The position numbers and the translations under genes are program-made. A stretch of 64,000 bases of DNA from VXPQ01 sp965116435. GTDB taxonomy: Bacteria > Bacteroidota > Rhodothermia > Rhodothermales > VXPQ01. The notes below the pieces were generated by a model. That model was not told where the DNA came from. It ran no database searches and worked only from the letters and a program-made list of their open reading frames with translations. Within the stretch, counting starts at the first letter, position 1. Each line of letters starts with the position of its first letter. Location: positions 1,674,001-1,738,000 of the forward strand of contig OZ220686.1 of assembly GCA_965116435.1 (NCBI GenBank), read 5' to 3'. This document shows, in pieces, positions 26,530-34,860 of the stretch.

Positions 26530-27921
26530 ATGGATTCCGTTGCGCTCTTCCTGCTCCTTGTCGCCGCGATCTTCCTGATCGGCGTGATCGGCGAACTGAT
26601 CTTCGAACGAACCGGCGTGCCGGACGTCGTCTGGCTCCTTGGCGTCGGCATTCTGCTTGGCCCGGTGTTCGGCATCGTAGACCGGCAAACGCTCGGCGAC
26701 ATCGCTCCCTACTTCGGGGCCATTACCCTGGTGATCGTGCTCTTTGACGGAGGGAGCGAACTTCGCGTACGGGACGCATCGCGCGCCGCGCCCCGAGCCA
26801 TCTTGCTCGGCGTAATCAGCTTCGTTATATCCTCTGCAGCCGTAGCCGCGATTTCGATGCTGGCCGCCTCCCTGGAATGGCTTCCAGAAGGCTGGTCGTG
26901 GCTCCACGGAATCACGCTGGGCGCCATTCTGGGCGGATCGAGTTCGATCGTAATCATGCCGGCTATTCGAAGCCTGAAGCTCCCGTCCTCGCTGTCGAAC
27001 CTTGTGAGCCTGGAATCGGCCCTGACCGATGTGTTGTGCGTGGTCGTGGCGGTAGCCTCCATTCAAATAGCCGTCACCGGCGCCACGGAACTGACGGCCA
27101 GCGCAGGCACCCTGTTGCGCGCATTCGGCATTGGACTCGGAGGCGGACTGGTGGTAGGCCTGCTGGCGCTGCTGGCGCTCAAACGCCTGCGACAGAGCAC
27201 ACACGCCTATCCGCTGCTCCTCGGCATGCTGCTCATCACCTACGTAGCCCTCGACGCACTGGGAGGAAGCGCCGCGCTCGGTATCCTGGTCGTGGCCGTG
27301 CTCGTCGGCAACGCATCGGAACTTGGCGAAACACTCGGACTCGTCCGCAGCGCCCGTCTGGGACAAGACGTGGTCTACACGCACGATCAGCTGACATTCT
27401 TCATAAAATCCTTCTTTTTCACCTTTATGGGCGCCATGCTGGGGCCACCGTGGGGCCTTGTGGCGCTCGGCGTCGGACTGGGCGTACTGCTTTGGATGGC
27501 AAGGATTCCCGCCGTCCTGATCGGTACGCTGGGCGCAAAAAAAGGGCGCACGGAAAAAGGCCTCCTCACGGTGTTGCTGCCCCGAGGCATGGCCGCGGGT
27601 GTTCTCGCCATTTTGCCCGCCCAGCAAGGCATGACCGCCGCAGAAGACTTGCCCGTCGTGGTCTTCGCCGCCGTGCTGACGACCATTCTCCTCTTTACGG
27701 TCGGCGTCTCCGTATTCCGAGGCAAAATCCCGCCGGAACCGGAGGAAACCATACCCTCGGAGCCTTCCGCGCAAGGCGCGCCCGCCGAAGATACGCCCCC
27801 GCCGGAACCATCTGCCCGCGACGCGGAACCGGCAGAAACGGCAGAACCCTCAGCCGTGGCCGTGGCCGTGGCCCCGGCAGAATCCCCCGACAGGGACAGC
27901 GCCCCGCCTCGAGGGGCGTAA
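26530..27921 (+). CDS. Cation/proton antiporter (CPA1 family) with acidic Pro-rich tail
   Basis: 463 residues. About 11-12 membrane helices cover 1-395: VIGELIFERTGVPDVVWLLGVGILLGP, VLFDGGSELRVRD, GSSSIVIMPAIRSLKLP, and SLESALTDVLCVV with the conserved acidic residue in the ion-binding helix. Resembles the NhaP2/KefB-like exchangers that move Na+ or K+ against H+. The C-terminus (about 396-463) is a hydrophilic Pro/Glu/Ala-rich tail instead of a TrkA domain. Unlike the antiporter at 9222 it has no nucleotide-binding regulatory domain. It follows the micropeptide gene and precedes the 67-residue motif-repeat gene. Confidence 0.85.
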   Translation: MDSVALFLLLVAAIFLIGVIGELIFERTGVPDVVWLLGVGILLGPVFGIVDRQTLGDIAPYFGAITLVIVLFDGGSELRVRDASRAAPRAILLGVISFVISSAAVAAISMLAASLEWLPEGWSWLHGITLGAILGGSSSIVIMPAIRSLKLPSSLSNLVSLESALTDVLCVVVAVASIQIAVTGATELTASAGTLLRAFGIGLGGGLVVGLLALLALKRLRQSTHAYPLLLGMLLITYVALDALGGSAALGILVVAVLVGNASELGETLGLVRSARLGQDVVYTHDQLTFFIKSFFFTFMGAMLGPPWGLVALGVGLGVLLWMARIPAVLIGTLGAKKGRTEKGLLTVLLPRGMAAGVLAILPAQQGMTAAEDLPVVVFAAVLTTILLFTVGVSVFRGKIPPEPEETIPSEPSAQGAPAEDTPPPEPSARDAEPAETAEPSAVAVAVAPAESPDRDSAPPRGA

Positions 27922-27965
27922 CGCACTGCGAAACCATACGTTCAACCACAAAAAACCGCCAGGCC

Positions 27966-28169
27966 ATGAAAGACACCCTCTCCATAACCAACGACCTTAC
28001 CGCTGCGGGGATGAAGCGGAAACACGCCGAAGCGTACGCCACAGCCCTTTATCGCATGGCGACGAAAAGCATGAATGACACCCTCGCTATCGTCAACTAC
28101 CTTACCGACGCAGGGATCAAACGGGAACACGCCGAAGCATTCGCCCGGGTCCTGTCCAAGGAGCTCTGA
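27966..28169 (+). CDS. 67-residue protein made of a duplicated MxDTLxIxNxLTxAG motif
   Basis: Two back-to-back copies of one motif fill the whole protein: MKDTLSITNDLTAAGMKRKH-AEAY (1-35) and MNDTLAIVNYLTDAGIKREH-AEAF (36-67). The same motif is the head of the coiled-coil protein at 22394, but here the coil and membrane anchor are absent. Each unit looks like a small helical hairpin. It lies 44 bp after the antiporter and 4 bp before the flavoprotein start, so it is probably in their transcript. Possibly a regulator or interaction partner of the 22394 protein; that is inference. Confidence 0.65.
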   Translation: MKDTLSITNDLTAAGMKRKHAEAYATALYRMATKSMNDTLAIVNYLTDAGIKREHAEAFARVLSKEL

Positions 28170-28173
28170 CCCC

Positions 28174-29694
28174 ATGCCCCGGAACTACGACCTCATCGTC
28201 CTTGGAGGCGGGGCCGCCGGTCTGACCGCTTCCGGCGTAGGAGCCAGTCTGGGCGCCCGCACCCTCATGGTGGAACAGGCCCGCCTCGGCGGCGACTGCA
28301 CATGGTACGGATGCGTTCCCAGCAAAGCCCTCCTGAGCGCCGCCCACGCTGCCCACAGCGCCCGGCGCGCCGGAGAATTCGGCATCCGAACCGGAACCGT
28401 CTCCGCAGACTTTCCCGAAGTCGTCCGGCGCGTACATGCCTTGCGCGACCACATCTACGAAGAGGCGGACGCCCCGGAAATCTACGAACGCATGGGAATC
28501 GACGTGAAGCAGGGAACCGCCCGCTTCGCAAGCCCCAACACCATAGAAATCGACGCAAACGGAGCCACGCAGCAATACTCCGCCCGCCGGTTCGTCGTCG
28601 CTACGGGCGCGCGGGCCTTCGTTCCGCCCATCCCGGGCCTTCGGGAAACGCCCCACCTTACGAACGAAACCCTCTTCGAACAGACCGAACAGCCCCGACA
28701 TCTCATCGTGCTTGGAGCCGGACCCATCGGCACGGAAATGGCGCAAGCCTTCCGGCGGCTCGGCTCGGAGGTTACAGTGATCGACCGGGCGCCCCGCATG
28801 CTCCTTCGGGACGACGAGGAACTGGCGAAGATGCTGCAAACCCGCCTGCAGGAAGAAGGCATCCGGTACGTGCTGAACGCCAATGTATCCTCTGTACAAG
28901 CACAACCCGCACAAGCACAGCCTGCGCAAACACAACCCGGCGGCGTCGAAGTGCGCATCCAAAAGACAGGTCGCACGGACGAACCCGAAGAACACCTTGT
29001 CCTGCAAGGCGATGCGCTCCTCGTCGCCGCCGGGCGGCAGCCGAACGTGGCGGCGCTCAACCTCGAAGCCGCAGGCGTGGCGTACGATGCGCGAGGCGTC
29101 CAGGTAAACGACCGCTGCAGAACGTCCCGCTCCGGGATATACGCCGCGGGCGACGTAACGGGACGCTTCGCCTTTACCCACATGAGCGAGCACATGGCGA
29201 AAGTAGCCGTCATGAACGCCCTCCTGAAAGCCCCCGTCAAAATCGACGCCGCGCACCTCCCCTGGACCACCTACGCCGACCCCGAACTGGCCCATGTGGG
29301 CGCCACGGAAGAAACCCTCCGGAAATCGGGCGCAACCTTCGAAACGCTCCGGTTTCCGTACGACCGGATCGACCGGGCCATCACCGAGCGGGAAACGTAT
29401 GGCCTGATCAAGGTCCACGCCCGCCCCCGGAGCGGCAAAATACTGGGCGCGTCTATCCTCGGCGCCCGCGCCGGCGATCTGATTTGCGAACTCGCCCTGG
29501 CAATGCGGCGGGGCATCGCCTTGCGGCATATTTCGGACGCCATCCACCCCTATCCTTCCTATGGGCTGGGCGTGCGGCGCGCAGCGGACCAGTGGTACAT
29601 CCAGCGGTATTCTCCCGTCTTCGTCCGCATCCTGAAACGCCTGTTCGGATACCGGGGCCGGGTGCTGGAGTACGGCCCGGACGAAATCGTCTGA
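28174..29694 (+). CDS. FAD-dependent pyridine nucleotide-disulfide oxidoreductase (mercuric-reductase-like)
   Basis: 506 residues from the ATG at 28174, 4 bp after the previous stop. FAD Rossmann LIVLGGGAAGLTASGVGASLG; redox-active pair C-TWYG-C in GGDCTWYGCVPSKALL; NAD(P)-binding LIVLGAGPIGTEMAQAFRRLG; FAD motif GIYAAGDVTGRFAFTH; C-terminal dimerisation domain with HPYPSYG (a His/Pro/Tyr motif where dihydrolipoamide dehydrogenase has HAHPT). No N-terminal HMA domain and no C-terminal cysteine pair, so mercury reduction is doubtful; a generic disulfide or quinone reductase is likelier. A Gln/Ala/Pro insertion (VQAQPAQAQPAQTQPGG), encoded by short repeats at about 28906-28942, interrupts the NAD domain. 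Confidence 0.88.
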   Translation: MPRNYDLIVLGGGAAGLTASGVGASLGARTLMVEQARLGGDCTWYGCVPSKALLSAAHAAHSARRAGEFGIRTGTVSADFPEVVRRVHALRDHIYEEADAPEIYERMGIDVKQGTARFASPNTIEIDANGATQQYSARRFVVATGARAFVPPIPGLRETPHLTNETLFEQTEQPRHLIVLGAGPIGTEMAQAFRRLGSEVTVIDRAPRMLLRDDEELAKMLQTRLQEEGIRYVLNANVSSVQAQPAQAQPAQTQPGGVEVRIQKTGRTDEPEEHLVLQGDALLVAAGRQPNVAALNLEAAGVAYDARGVQVNDRCRTSRSGIYAAGDVTGRFAFTHMSEHMAKVAVMNALLKAPVKIDAAHLPWTTYADPELAHVGATEETLRKSGATFETLRFPYDRIDRAITERETYGLIKVHARPRSGKILGASILGARAGDLICELALAMRRGIALRHISDAIHPYPSYGLGVRRAADQWYIQRYSPVFVRILKRLFGYRGRVLEYGPDEIV

Positions 29695-29715
29695 CCGAAA
29701 CCCGCCCTGCCGGCG

Positions 29716-31269
29716 CTACCGGTATTCCTTGCGCCGCAACCAGCGGCTACCCGTCTCGCCCGAGCGGTCGTTTCCCCGGGCAGGGCCGGCGTTCCCCGCC
29801 GCGTCGCCGGTCCCCGAAACAGCGGACCGTTCGAGACGATGCAGGACGGCCGCAAGCACAGCCGCCTCCGACACGCGATCCCCCTCGGCGTCTGGCGGTG
29901 GCGGCAACGCGCCAGAGAAATGCCGGGCCACGAAATGCGTATCGAACTGCCCGGACCGGTACGCCTCGTGCTCCATGACATACCGGCAAAACGGAATCGT
30001 GGTGCGCACCCCGACCACCTCATACTCGTCCAGCGCCCGCACCATGCGCCGAATCCCTTCCGGACGCGTTTCGGCCCAGGTCGAAAGTTTGGAAATCATG
30101 GGGTCGTAATGCATCTCTACGCGATCCCCCGACTCCACGCCCGCATCCACGCGCACGCCAGGGCCGGAAGGCGGAATATGGCGGATCAGGTCGCCCGGAT
30201 CGGGAAGAAAATCGTTTTCCGGGTCTTCTGCATACACCCGGCACTCGATGGCGTGCCCGCGGATCTGCACATCCTCCTGTTTCAGCCGAAGAGGCGCTCC
30301 CTGCGCAATGCGAATCTGTTCGGCCACGAGATCGACGCCCGTGATCCATTCCGTAACCGGATGCTCGACCTGGAGGCGGGTATTCATCTCCATGAAATAA
30401 AAGTTCAGGTCCGCATCCACAAGAAACTCGATGGTCCCCGCATTCGCGTACCCGCAGGCGCGCGCCGCCTCGAGCGCCGCCTGCCCCATGCGCGCCCGCA
30501 CCTCGGGCGTGAGCACGGGCGAGGGCGCCTCCTCGATCACCTTCTGATGCCGCCGCTGCACGGAGCATTCCCGCTCGAAAAGGTGCACCGCCCGCCCCGC
30601 CGCATCCGCCAGCACCTGAAACTCCACATGGCGCGGCTCCTGAATGTATTTCTCGAGGAAAATGCGCCCGTCGCCAAACGCCGTACGGGCTTCGCTCTGC
30701 GCCGCCGCAACAGCCCGCTGGAGATCGTCTTCGGAATGCACGACGCGCATGCCCTTGCCGCCGCCGCCCGCCGCCGCCTTGACCAACACGGGAAAACCGA
30801 TGTCCGCCGCCCAGTTCGCAACCTCGCCGGGAGAAGCCCCCTCCGCAATGGCTGGCGAGCCGGGCGTCACGGGCACGCCCGCCCGCTGCATGGCCGCCCG
30901 CGCCGCCGTTTTGTCCCCCATGGTCCGAATGGCTTCCGGCGGCGGCCCGATAAACGTAATGCCCGCTTCGGCGCACGCTTCGGCGAACCCGGCGTTCTCC
31001 GAAAGAAATCCGTATCCGGGGTGGATGGCGTCCGCCCCGCAACGGCGGGCCGCCTCAATGATTTTCGAAGCGTCCAGGTAGGACTGCGCGGCGGGAGCGG
31101 GTCCGATCGGAAACGCCTCGTCGGCGTAGCGGACATGCAGGGCATGGCGATCCGGCTCGCTGAACACCGCCGCGGCGAAAATGCCCAGTTCCCGGCACGT
31201 TCGGAAAACGCGCACGGCGATCTCGCCCCGGTTGGCGACCAGTATTTTGCGAATGGGTTGGGGGTGCAT
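29716..31269 (-). CDS. accC: Biotin carboxylase subunit of an acyl-CoA carboxylase
   Basis: 517 residues. Carboxylates biotin with ATP and bicarbonate for acetyl- or propionyl-CoA carboxylase. Motifs: RKILVANRGEIAVRVFRTCR (8-27), HPGYGFLSEN, ATP-grasp loop KAAAGGGGKGMRVV, RECSVQRRHQKVIEEAP, MEMNTRLQVEH with the metal and bicarbonate residues, and RGHAIECRVYAEDP. About 60 residues beyond the usual 450 form a low-complexity tail; no biotinyl domain is attached, and no accB is in the window. The first 38 codons are duplicated at 33429-33544, next to ruvA. At residue 31 this copy has Phe where the duplicate has Ser. Whether it keeps a promoter after the insertion is not clear. Confidence 0.93.
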   Translation of the reverse strand: MHPQPIRKILVANRGEIAVRVFRTCRELGIFAAAVFSEPDRHALHVRYADEAFPIGPAPAAQSYLDASKIIEAARRCGADAIHPGYGFLSENAGFAEACAEAGITFIGPPPEAIRTMGDKTAARAAMQRAGVPVTPGSPAIAEGASPGEVANWAADIGFPVLVKAAAGGGGKGMRVVHSEDDLQRAVAAAQSEARTAFGDGRIFLEKYIQEPRHVEFQVLADAAGRAVHLFERECSVQRRHQKVIEEAPSPVLTPEVRARMGQAALEAARACGYANAGTIEFLVDADLNFYFMEMNTRLQVEHPVTEWITGVDLVAEQIRIAQGAPLRLKQEDVQIRGHAIECRVYAEDPENDFLPDPGDLIRHIPPSGPGVRVDAGVESGDRVEMHYDPMISKLSTWAETRPEGIRRMVRALDEYEVVGVRTTIPFCRYVMEHEAYRSGQFDTHFVARHFSGALPPPPDAEGDRVSEAAVLAAVLHRLERSAVSGTGDAAGNAGPARGNDRSGETGSRWLRRKEYR

Positions 31270-31272
31270 GCG
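31157..31272 (-). repeat. 116-bp direct repeat, left copy (5' end of intact accC)
   Basis: Identical to 33429-33544 except for one base (A at about 31178 versus G). It covers codons 1-38 of accC plus three bases upstream of the ATG. The two copies bracket the DUF262 gene. Confidence 0.97.
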
Positions 31273-33428
31273 GCGCAGCCCCGGTGCGGCCTGCGCCCGG
31301 GACCTCTGTTCGTAAGGAAATGTCTAGATGCGTCAATGTACGATGTTTTCGCGGGACGAAACGCACGAGAAACGCCGTGTCCGATGGGGGACAGGAAATG
31401 CGCAAACGCAACGGCGATGTACGGTTCGACCCCATGCGAAGGGGAACACGTAAAACAGACGTACAGTTAGGATGCGCTGATCCAGTCTACTTCGATCAGC
31501 GCCTCACGTACGCGGACAGGTCAAATTCCCAAGTCAAATCCCGAACACGCAGGGATAGTACTCCGAAGAAGGTGAGCGCACATCGACTTCGGAACCATAT
31601 ACCCTTGCCGCGCCAAACATCTTGTTGTAGACAAAAGTAGAAGCAACGAGTAGAAGCAACATGGCAAACGCCCTCCATACCGCAACGACCAATTTCCTGG
31701 AGCTGATTGGCAACGGCAAAACGTACAAGGTGCCGCCTTATCAGCGCGACTATGCATGGACGGAAGCGGAATGGGACGATCTGTGGAACGATATTCTCGA
31801 ACTTCGCCAGAACCCCGACACTCGCCATTACATGGGCGCTCTGGTGGTTCAGGCAAAAACCGATCGGGAGTTTGTCGTAATTGACGGACAACAGCGGCTG
31901 GCGACGATCAGCATTCTGGCGTTGGCCGTGATCGACCGGCTCCAGCGCATGGCCGAGCAGGGCATGGACCCCGCGCAAAACCGCGAGCGCGCACAAGAGT
32001 TGCGCAATCGATTCATTGGCGAAAAAGACCCCGCCTCGCTCATCGAACGGAGCCGGCTCGCGCTAAACAAGACGGACGACGGATTTTATCAGGATTATCT
32101 CGTTCAAATCCGGGAACCCCGGAATCCCCGAGGCTTGCCCGGGTCCAACAAACTTCTGCACAAGTGCTTTGCATATTTTTCCGACGCCATCGAACGTCTT
32201 GCCGATCTGCGGGAGGATGGCGCAGCCGTCGCCCGTTTGCTTTCCGAAACGGTCGCCAGAAAACTGCTGTTCATTCTCGTCACCGTAGAAGACGAAATGA
32301 ATGCGTACACCGTGTTCGAAACGCTGAACGCGCGCGGTCTGGAATTGACCACCACGGACTTGCTGAAAAATTATCTCTTCTCCAAAGTAAAAACGGCGGC
32401 GGACCTGCGTGTGCTGCAACGTCGCTGGCAAACGTTGATTGCTGTCGTCGCACAGGAGCGCTTCACGGAATTCCTGCGCTACCATTTGCTGTGCGAACGA
32501 CCTGAAATCCGCAAGGAACGGTTGTTCAAGGTAATCCGCGAACGGATTTCGGATACGCAGGAGGTATTTGCGCTACTGGACGCGCTGGAAAACCGCGGGG
32601 AAATGTTTGCCTCCTTTTTCGATCCCGATCACGGGGACTGGGCCGAGCTGCGCGAAGCGAAGCCCTTTATTCGCGAACTGGTTCTGTTTCGTACGCAACA
32701 GGCGACGCCCCTGTTGTTCGCCGCCCGGGAACGTTTTTCCGATAAGGATTTCGTGCGCGTATTGAAACTCGCAAACGCGATCTCCTTTCGCTATGCGATC
32801 GTGGGCCGTCTCAATCCGAACGAACTCGAACCGGCCTACCACGGAGCAGCCAAAGCCATTCTGGACGGGAAAGCTACTACACCCGCAGAAGTGTTCGACC
32901 GCCTGCGCACAATTTATGTAACGGACGCGCAGTTCATGGAACATTTCGCCGCGCTTTCCATGAGTATGCGACGCCGTAAACTCGTCAAATATATCCTGTG
33001 CAAACTGGAAAAAGCGCAGGGGGGTGCGGACAGGGACCCGGAAACCGATCCGGGTTCGATCGAGCATATTTTGCCCGCGAACCCTACGCAGGACTGGGCC
33101 GAGGCCTTCGGGCACAACCAGCTGGATGCGGCAACAGAGCGCATCGGCAATTTGACGTTGCTCGAACCGGCGAAAAACCGCGACATAAGCCATGCGCCCT
33201 TTGCGGAAAAACGCGCCGCATACGCAACCAGCGCATATGTCCTCACGCAGCGAATCCTGGATATTGCCCCGGAGGAATGGACATTCGCCCTGCTGGAAGA
33301 ACGCCAAAAACGGCTTGCCCAATGGGCCGTAACGGTGTGGCGTTCGGATTTCGCCTGACCTGGCGCAATGGACGCCTGCGCAGCGGGCGCCATGGGCTTC
33401 CGGGCATTCGATATCCGCGGCGCGTCAT
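31273..33428. other. Inserted segment carrying a GmrSD-like defence gene
   Basis: 2,156 bp between the two 116-bp repeats. It contains the DUF262-DUF1524 gene on the plus strand, against the direction of its neighbours, and a 388-bp leader (31273-31660) in which nothing else is recognised apart from a doubled GTAGAAGCAAC before the ATG. No integrase, transposase or terminal inverted repeat is visible, so the mechanism of entry is unknown. Removing one repeat plus this segment would restore a ruvA stop, three bases, then the accC ATG. Confidence 0.6.
31661..33358 (+). CDS. DUF262-DUF1524 protein, GmrSD-like type IV restriction family
   Basis: 565 residues, full length with both halves fused. 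The N-terminal DUF262 (GmrS-like, ParB/Srx fold) has VPPYQRDYAW (24-33) and the nucleotide-site IDGQQRLAT with DGQQR at 75-79. A helical middle contains FETLNARGLELTTTDLLKNY, characteristic of the family. The C-terminal DUF1524 (GmrD-like, His-Me/HNH nuclease) has SIEHILPANP with His469, then ERIGNLTLLEPAKN with Asn497. GmrSD enzymes cut phage DNA carrying modified (e.g. glucosylated hydroxymethyl) cytosines, using NTP. All key residues are present, so probably active. It has no modification enzyme partner, as expected for type IV. Lies in the segment that split ruvA from accC. Confidence 0.9.
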   Translation: MANALHTATTNFLELIGNGKTYKVPPYQRDYAWTEAEWDDLWNDILELRQNPDTRHYMGALVVQAKTDREFVVIDGQQRLATISILALAVIDRLQRMAEQGMDPAQNRERAQELRNRFIGEKDPASLIERSRLALNKTDDGFYQDYLVQIREPRNPRGLPGSNKLLHKCFAYFSDAIERLADLREDGAAVARLLSETVARKLLFILVTVEDEMNAYTVFETLNARGLELTTTDLLKNYLFSKVKTAADLRVLQRRWQTLIAVVAQERFTEFLRYHLLCERPEIRKERLFKVIRERISDTQEVFALLDALENRGEMFASFFDPDHGDWAELREAKPFIRELVLFRTQQATPLLFAARERFSDKDFVRVLKLANAISFRYAIVGRLNPNELEPAYHGAAKAILDGKATTPAEVFDRLRTIYVTDAQFMEHFAALSMSMRRRKLVKYILCKLEKAQGGADRDPETDPGSIEHILPANPTQDWAEAFGHNQLDAATERIGNLTLLEPAKNRDISHAPFAEKRAAYATSAYVLTQRILDIAPEEWTFALLEERQKRLAQWAVTVWRSDFA

Positions 33429-33541
33429 TCGCTGAACACCGCCGCGGCGGAAATGCCCAGTTCCCGGCACGTTCGGAAAACGCGCACGGCGATCTCGCCC
33501 CGGTTGGCGACCAGTATTTTGCGAATGGGTTGGGGGTGCAT
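33425..33541 (-). pseudogene. Truncated 5' fragment of accC
   Basis: Beginning three bases after the ruvA stop codon, an ATG opens a frame identical to the first 38 residues of accC except Ser31 for Phe (start MHPQPIRKIL, end AAVFSE), then hits TGA immediately past the repeat. It is evidently the residue of the original or duplicated accC start, not a functional gene. Confidence 0.9.
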
Positions 33542-33544
33542 GCG
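33429..33544 (-). repeat. 116-bp direct repeat, right copy (accC fragment beside ruvA)
   Basis: Partner of 31157-31272, 115 of 116 bases identical. Its upstream edge touches the ruvA stop codon (33545-33547). Confidence 0.97.
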
Positions 33545-34138
33545 TCAACGCTCCCTGAGCGCCAGGCGCACCATGTCCTCGACGGTTTCGACGGAAGGAT
33601 GCTGTTGCACTATGGCGCGGAGGGCTTTTTCGGCGGACGCCCGCGTGTAGCCGAGGGACTCGAGGGCCGCCAGCGCATCGGTGCGCGCCGATCGCTCCGG
33701 CCCGCCCGCCTCGCTCTCCGGCCCCGGCCATTCCATCGCGGCAAAGCGATCCCGCAACTCCAGAATCATGCGCTGGGCCATTTTGCGCCCGACGCCTGGA
33801 ATCCTCGTCAGGAGCACCTCGTCGCCCTGCATCACACAGGCCCGGATATCGTCCGGACGCATCACCGAGAGCGCGGCGAGCGCCAACCGGGGGCCAATGC
33901 CCGATACGTTCAACATCACCTCGAACGCCTGCTTTTCCCGCCCGGAAAAGAATCCGTACAGGAGCGCTGCATCCTCCCGCACATGAAAATGGGTGGCAAG
34001 CCGCACCACCTCGCCGATTTCGGGCAGGCGCTCGAAGGTCGATGTGGAAATAAACAGTTCGTACCCCACGCCCTGCACGTCAAGCACGGCGCGCACGGGC
34101 TGCTTTTCGACCAGTTTACCGGAAAGATAGGCGTACAT
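33545..34138 (-). CDS. ruvA: Holliday junction branch-migration protein RuvA
   Basis: 197 residues, normal length. The N-terminal OB domain (MYAYLSGKLVEKQPVRAVLD; VGYELFISTSTF) binds junction DNA; two helix-hairpin-helix motifs follow (LNVSGIGPRLALAALS near 78-93 and LTRIPGVGRKMAQRMILEL near 108-126); a flexible linker (ESEAGGPERSART) leads to the C-terminal domain III (ALAALESLGYTRASAEKAL) that contacts RuvB. No ruvB or ruvC is adjacent. On the minus strand its stop abuts the accC fragment, indicating that an intact accC once followed three bases after. Confidence 0.95.
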   Translation of the reverse strand: MYAYLSGKLVEKQPVRAVLDVQGVGYELFISTSTFERLPEIGEVVRLATHFHVREDAALLYGFFSGREKQAFEVMLNVSGIGPRLALAALSVMRPDDIRACVMQGDEVLLTRIPGVGRKMAQRMILELRDRFAAMEWPGPESEAGGPERSARTDALAALESLGYTRASAEKALRAIVQQHPSVETVEDMVRLALRER

Positions 34139-34161
34139 GGCGGAGCAGGGTTACTTTTTCG

Positions 34162-34602
34162 TTATTGCGTAAAATCCAATGTCTCTGTGGAAGGTATTCT
34201 AAACGTAAAGGATGTTCTACCTTTATAATTACTTACTGCAAAATCTCCCCGGCCAATAATATCCATACCAATGAGCACATGCGCGTTATCGCTTGCAAAA
34301 TTGGCTTCTACTACCTGAAGATCCGACACAACAACCTCGTCAGAAAGTTGAATTTCAATCAAGTACGTATTGAGAATGCTGCTCTTGTGCACGCCCACAA
34401 CTTCTCTTCTGCCAATAGCGATAAGTCCACATTCTTCAACAACCTTTCTTGTGATGGCGGTGGTGTTTGCGCCCGTATCCCATATGGCGTAATAGATATG
34501 CTCGTCCAGAGGCAGGCCGGACAAAATATTTCTGATCGTGACCTTATTGATCAATTCGAGGCTCAGACCCTCTAATTGCGTGGTAAACGAACGAACTTTC
34601 AT
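34162..34602 (-). CDS. Retropepsin-like aspartyl protease domain protein
   Basis: 146 residues. WDTGANTTAITRKVVEE (near 41-57) is the DTG-active-site loop of the retropepsin-like (clan AA) family, and HVLIGMDIIGRGDFAVSN (near 107-124) is the second conserved block (LLGxDxL-type). Such single-domain proteases work as homodimers. No signal peptide, so cytoplasmic. The gene is visibly richer in A/T than its surroundings and begins 6 bp after the DUF5678-like gene, so the pair is one operon that may have been acquired together. Physiological substrate unknown. Confidence 0.82.
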   Translation of the reverse strand: MKVRSFTTQLEGLSLELINKVTIRNILSGLPLDEHIYYAIWDTGANTTAITRKVVEECGLIAIGRREVVGVHKSSILNTYLIEIQLSDEVVVSDLQVVEANFASDNAHVLIGMDIIGRGDFAVSNYKGRTSFTFRIPSTETLDFTQ

Positions 34603-34608
34603 GGATCG

Positions 34609-34860
34609 CTACGTGGGCGACACGCGGGAATGAAATGTGGATGTGGTGCTGGCTGGATCAAGATCGCATAGCTGAACGAGGAACGTGCCAAGCCTGTACG
34701 TCTTAGCCGTTTCTCGTACGGCCTCGGTAACCGTTACATAATCGCCCAGCACGTTGCCATCCTTGATAGCAAGGTATCTACCCTGGTATCGTTCAGCCAA
34801 CTGTTCTCGATGTGCAAGGTAGTATTGAAATTCCCGGTCCAGAGCGTCTTGCGCGGCCAT
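34609..34860 (-). CDS. Small DUF5678-like protein paired with the retropepsin
   Basis: 83 residues from the ATG at 34860; a GTG at 34890 would add ten. The sequence EFQYYLAHREQLAERYQGRY followed by LAIKDGNVLGDYVT and ends with FHSRV matches the small DUF5678-type family often encoded next to retropepsin-like proteases. It may be the protease's partner, for example an antidote or a substrate adaptor; that is inference from position. A/T-richer than neighbours, like the protease gene. Confidence 0.65.
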   Translation of the reverse strand: MAAQDALDREFQYYLAHREQLAERYQGRYLAIKDGNVLGDYVTVTEAVRETAKTYRLGTFLVQLCDLDPASTTSTFHSRVSPT

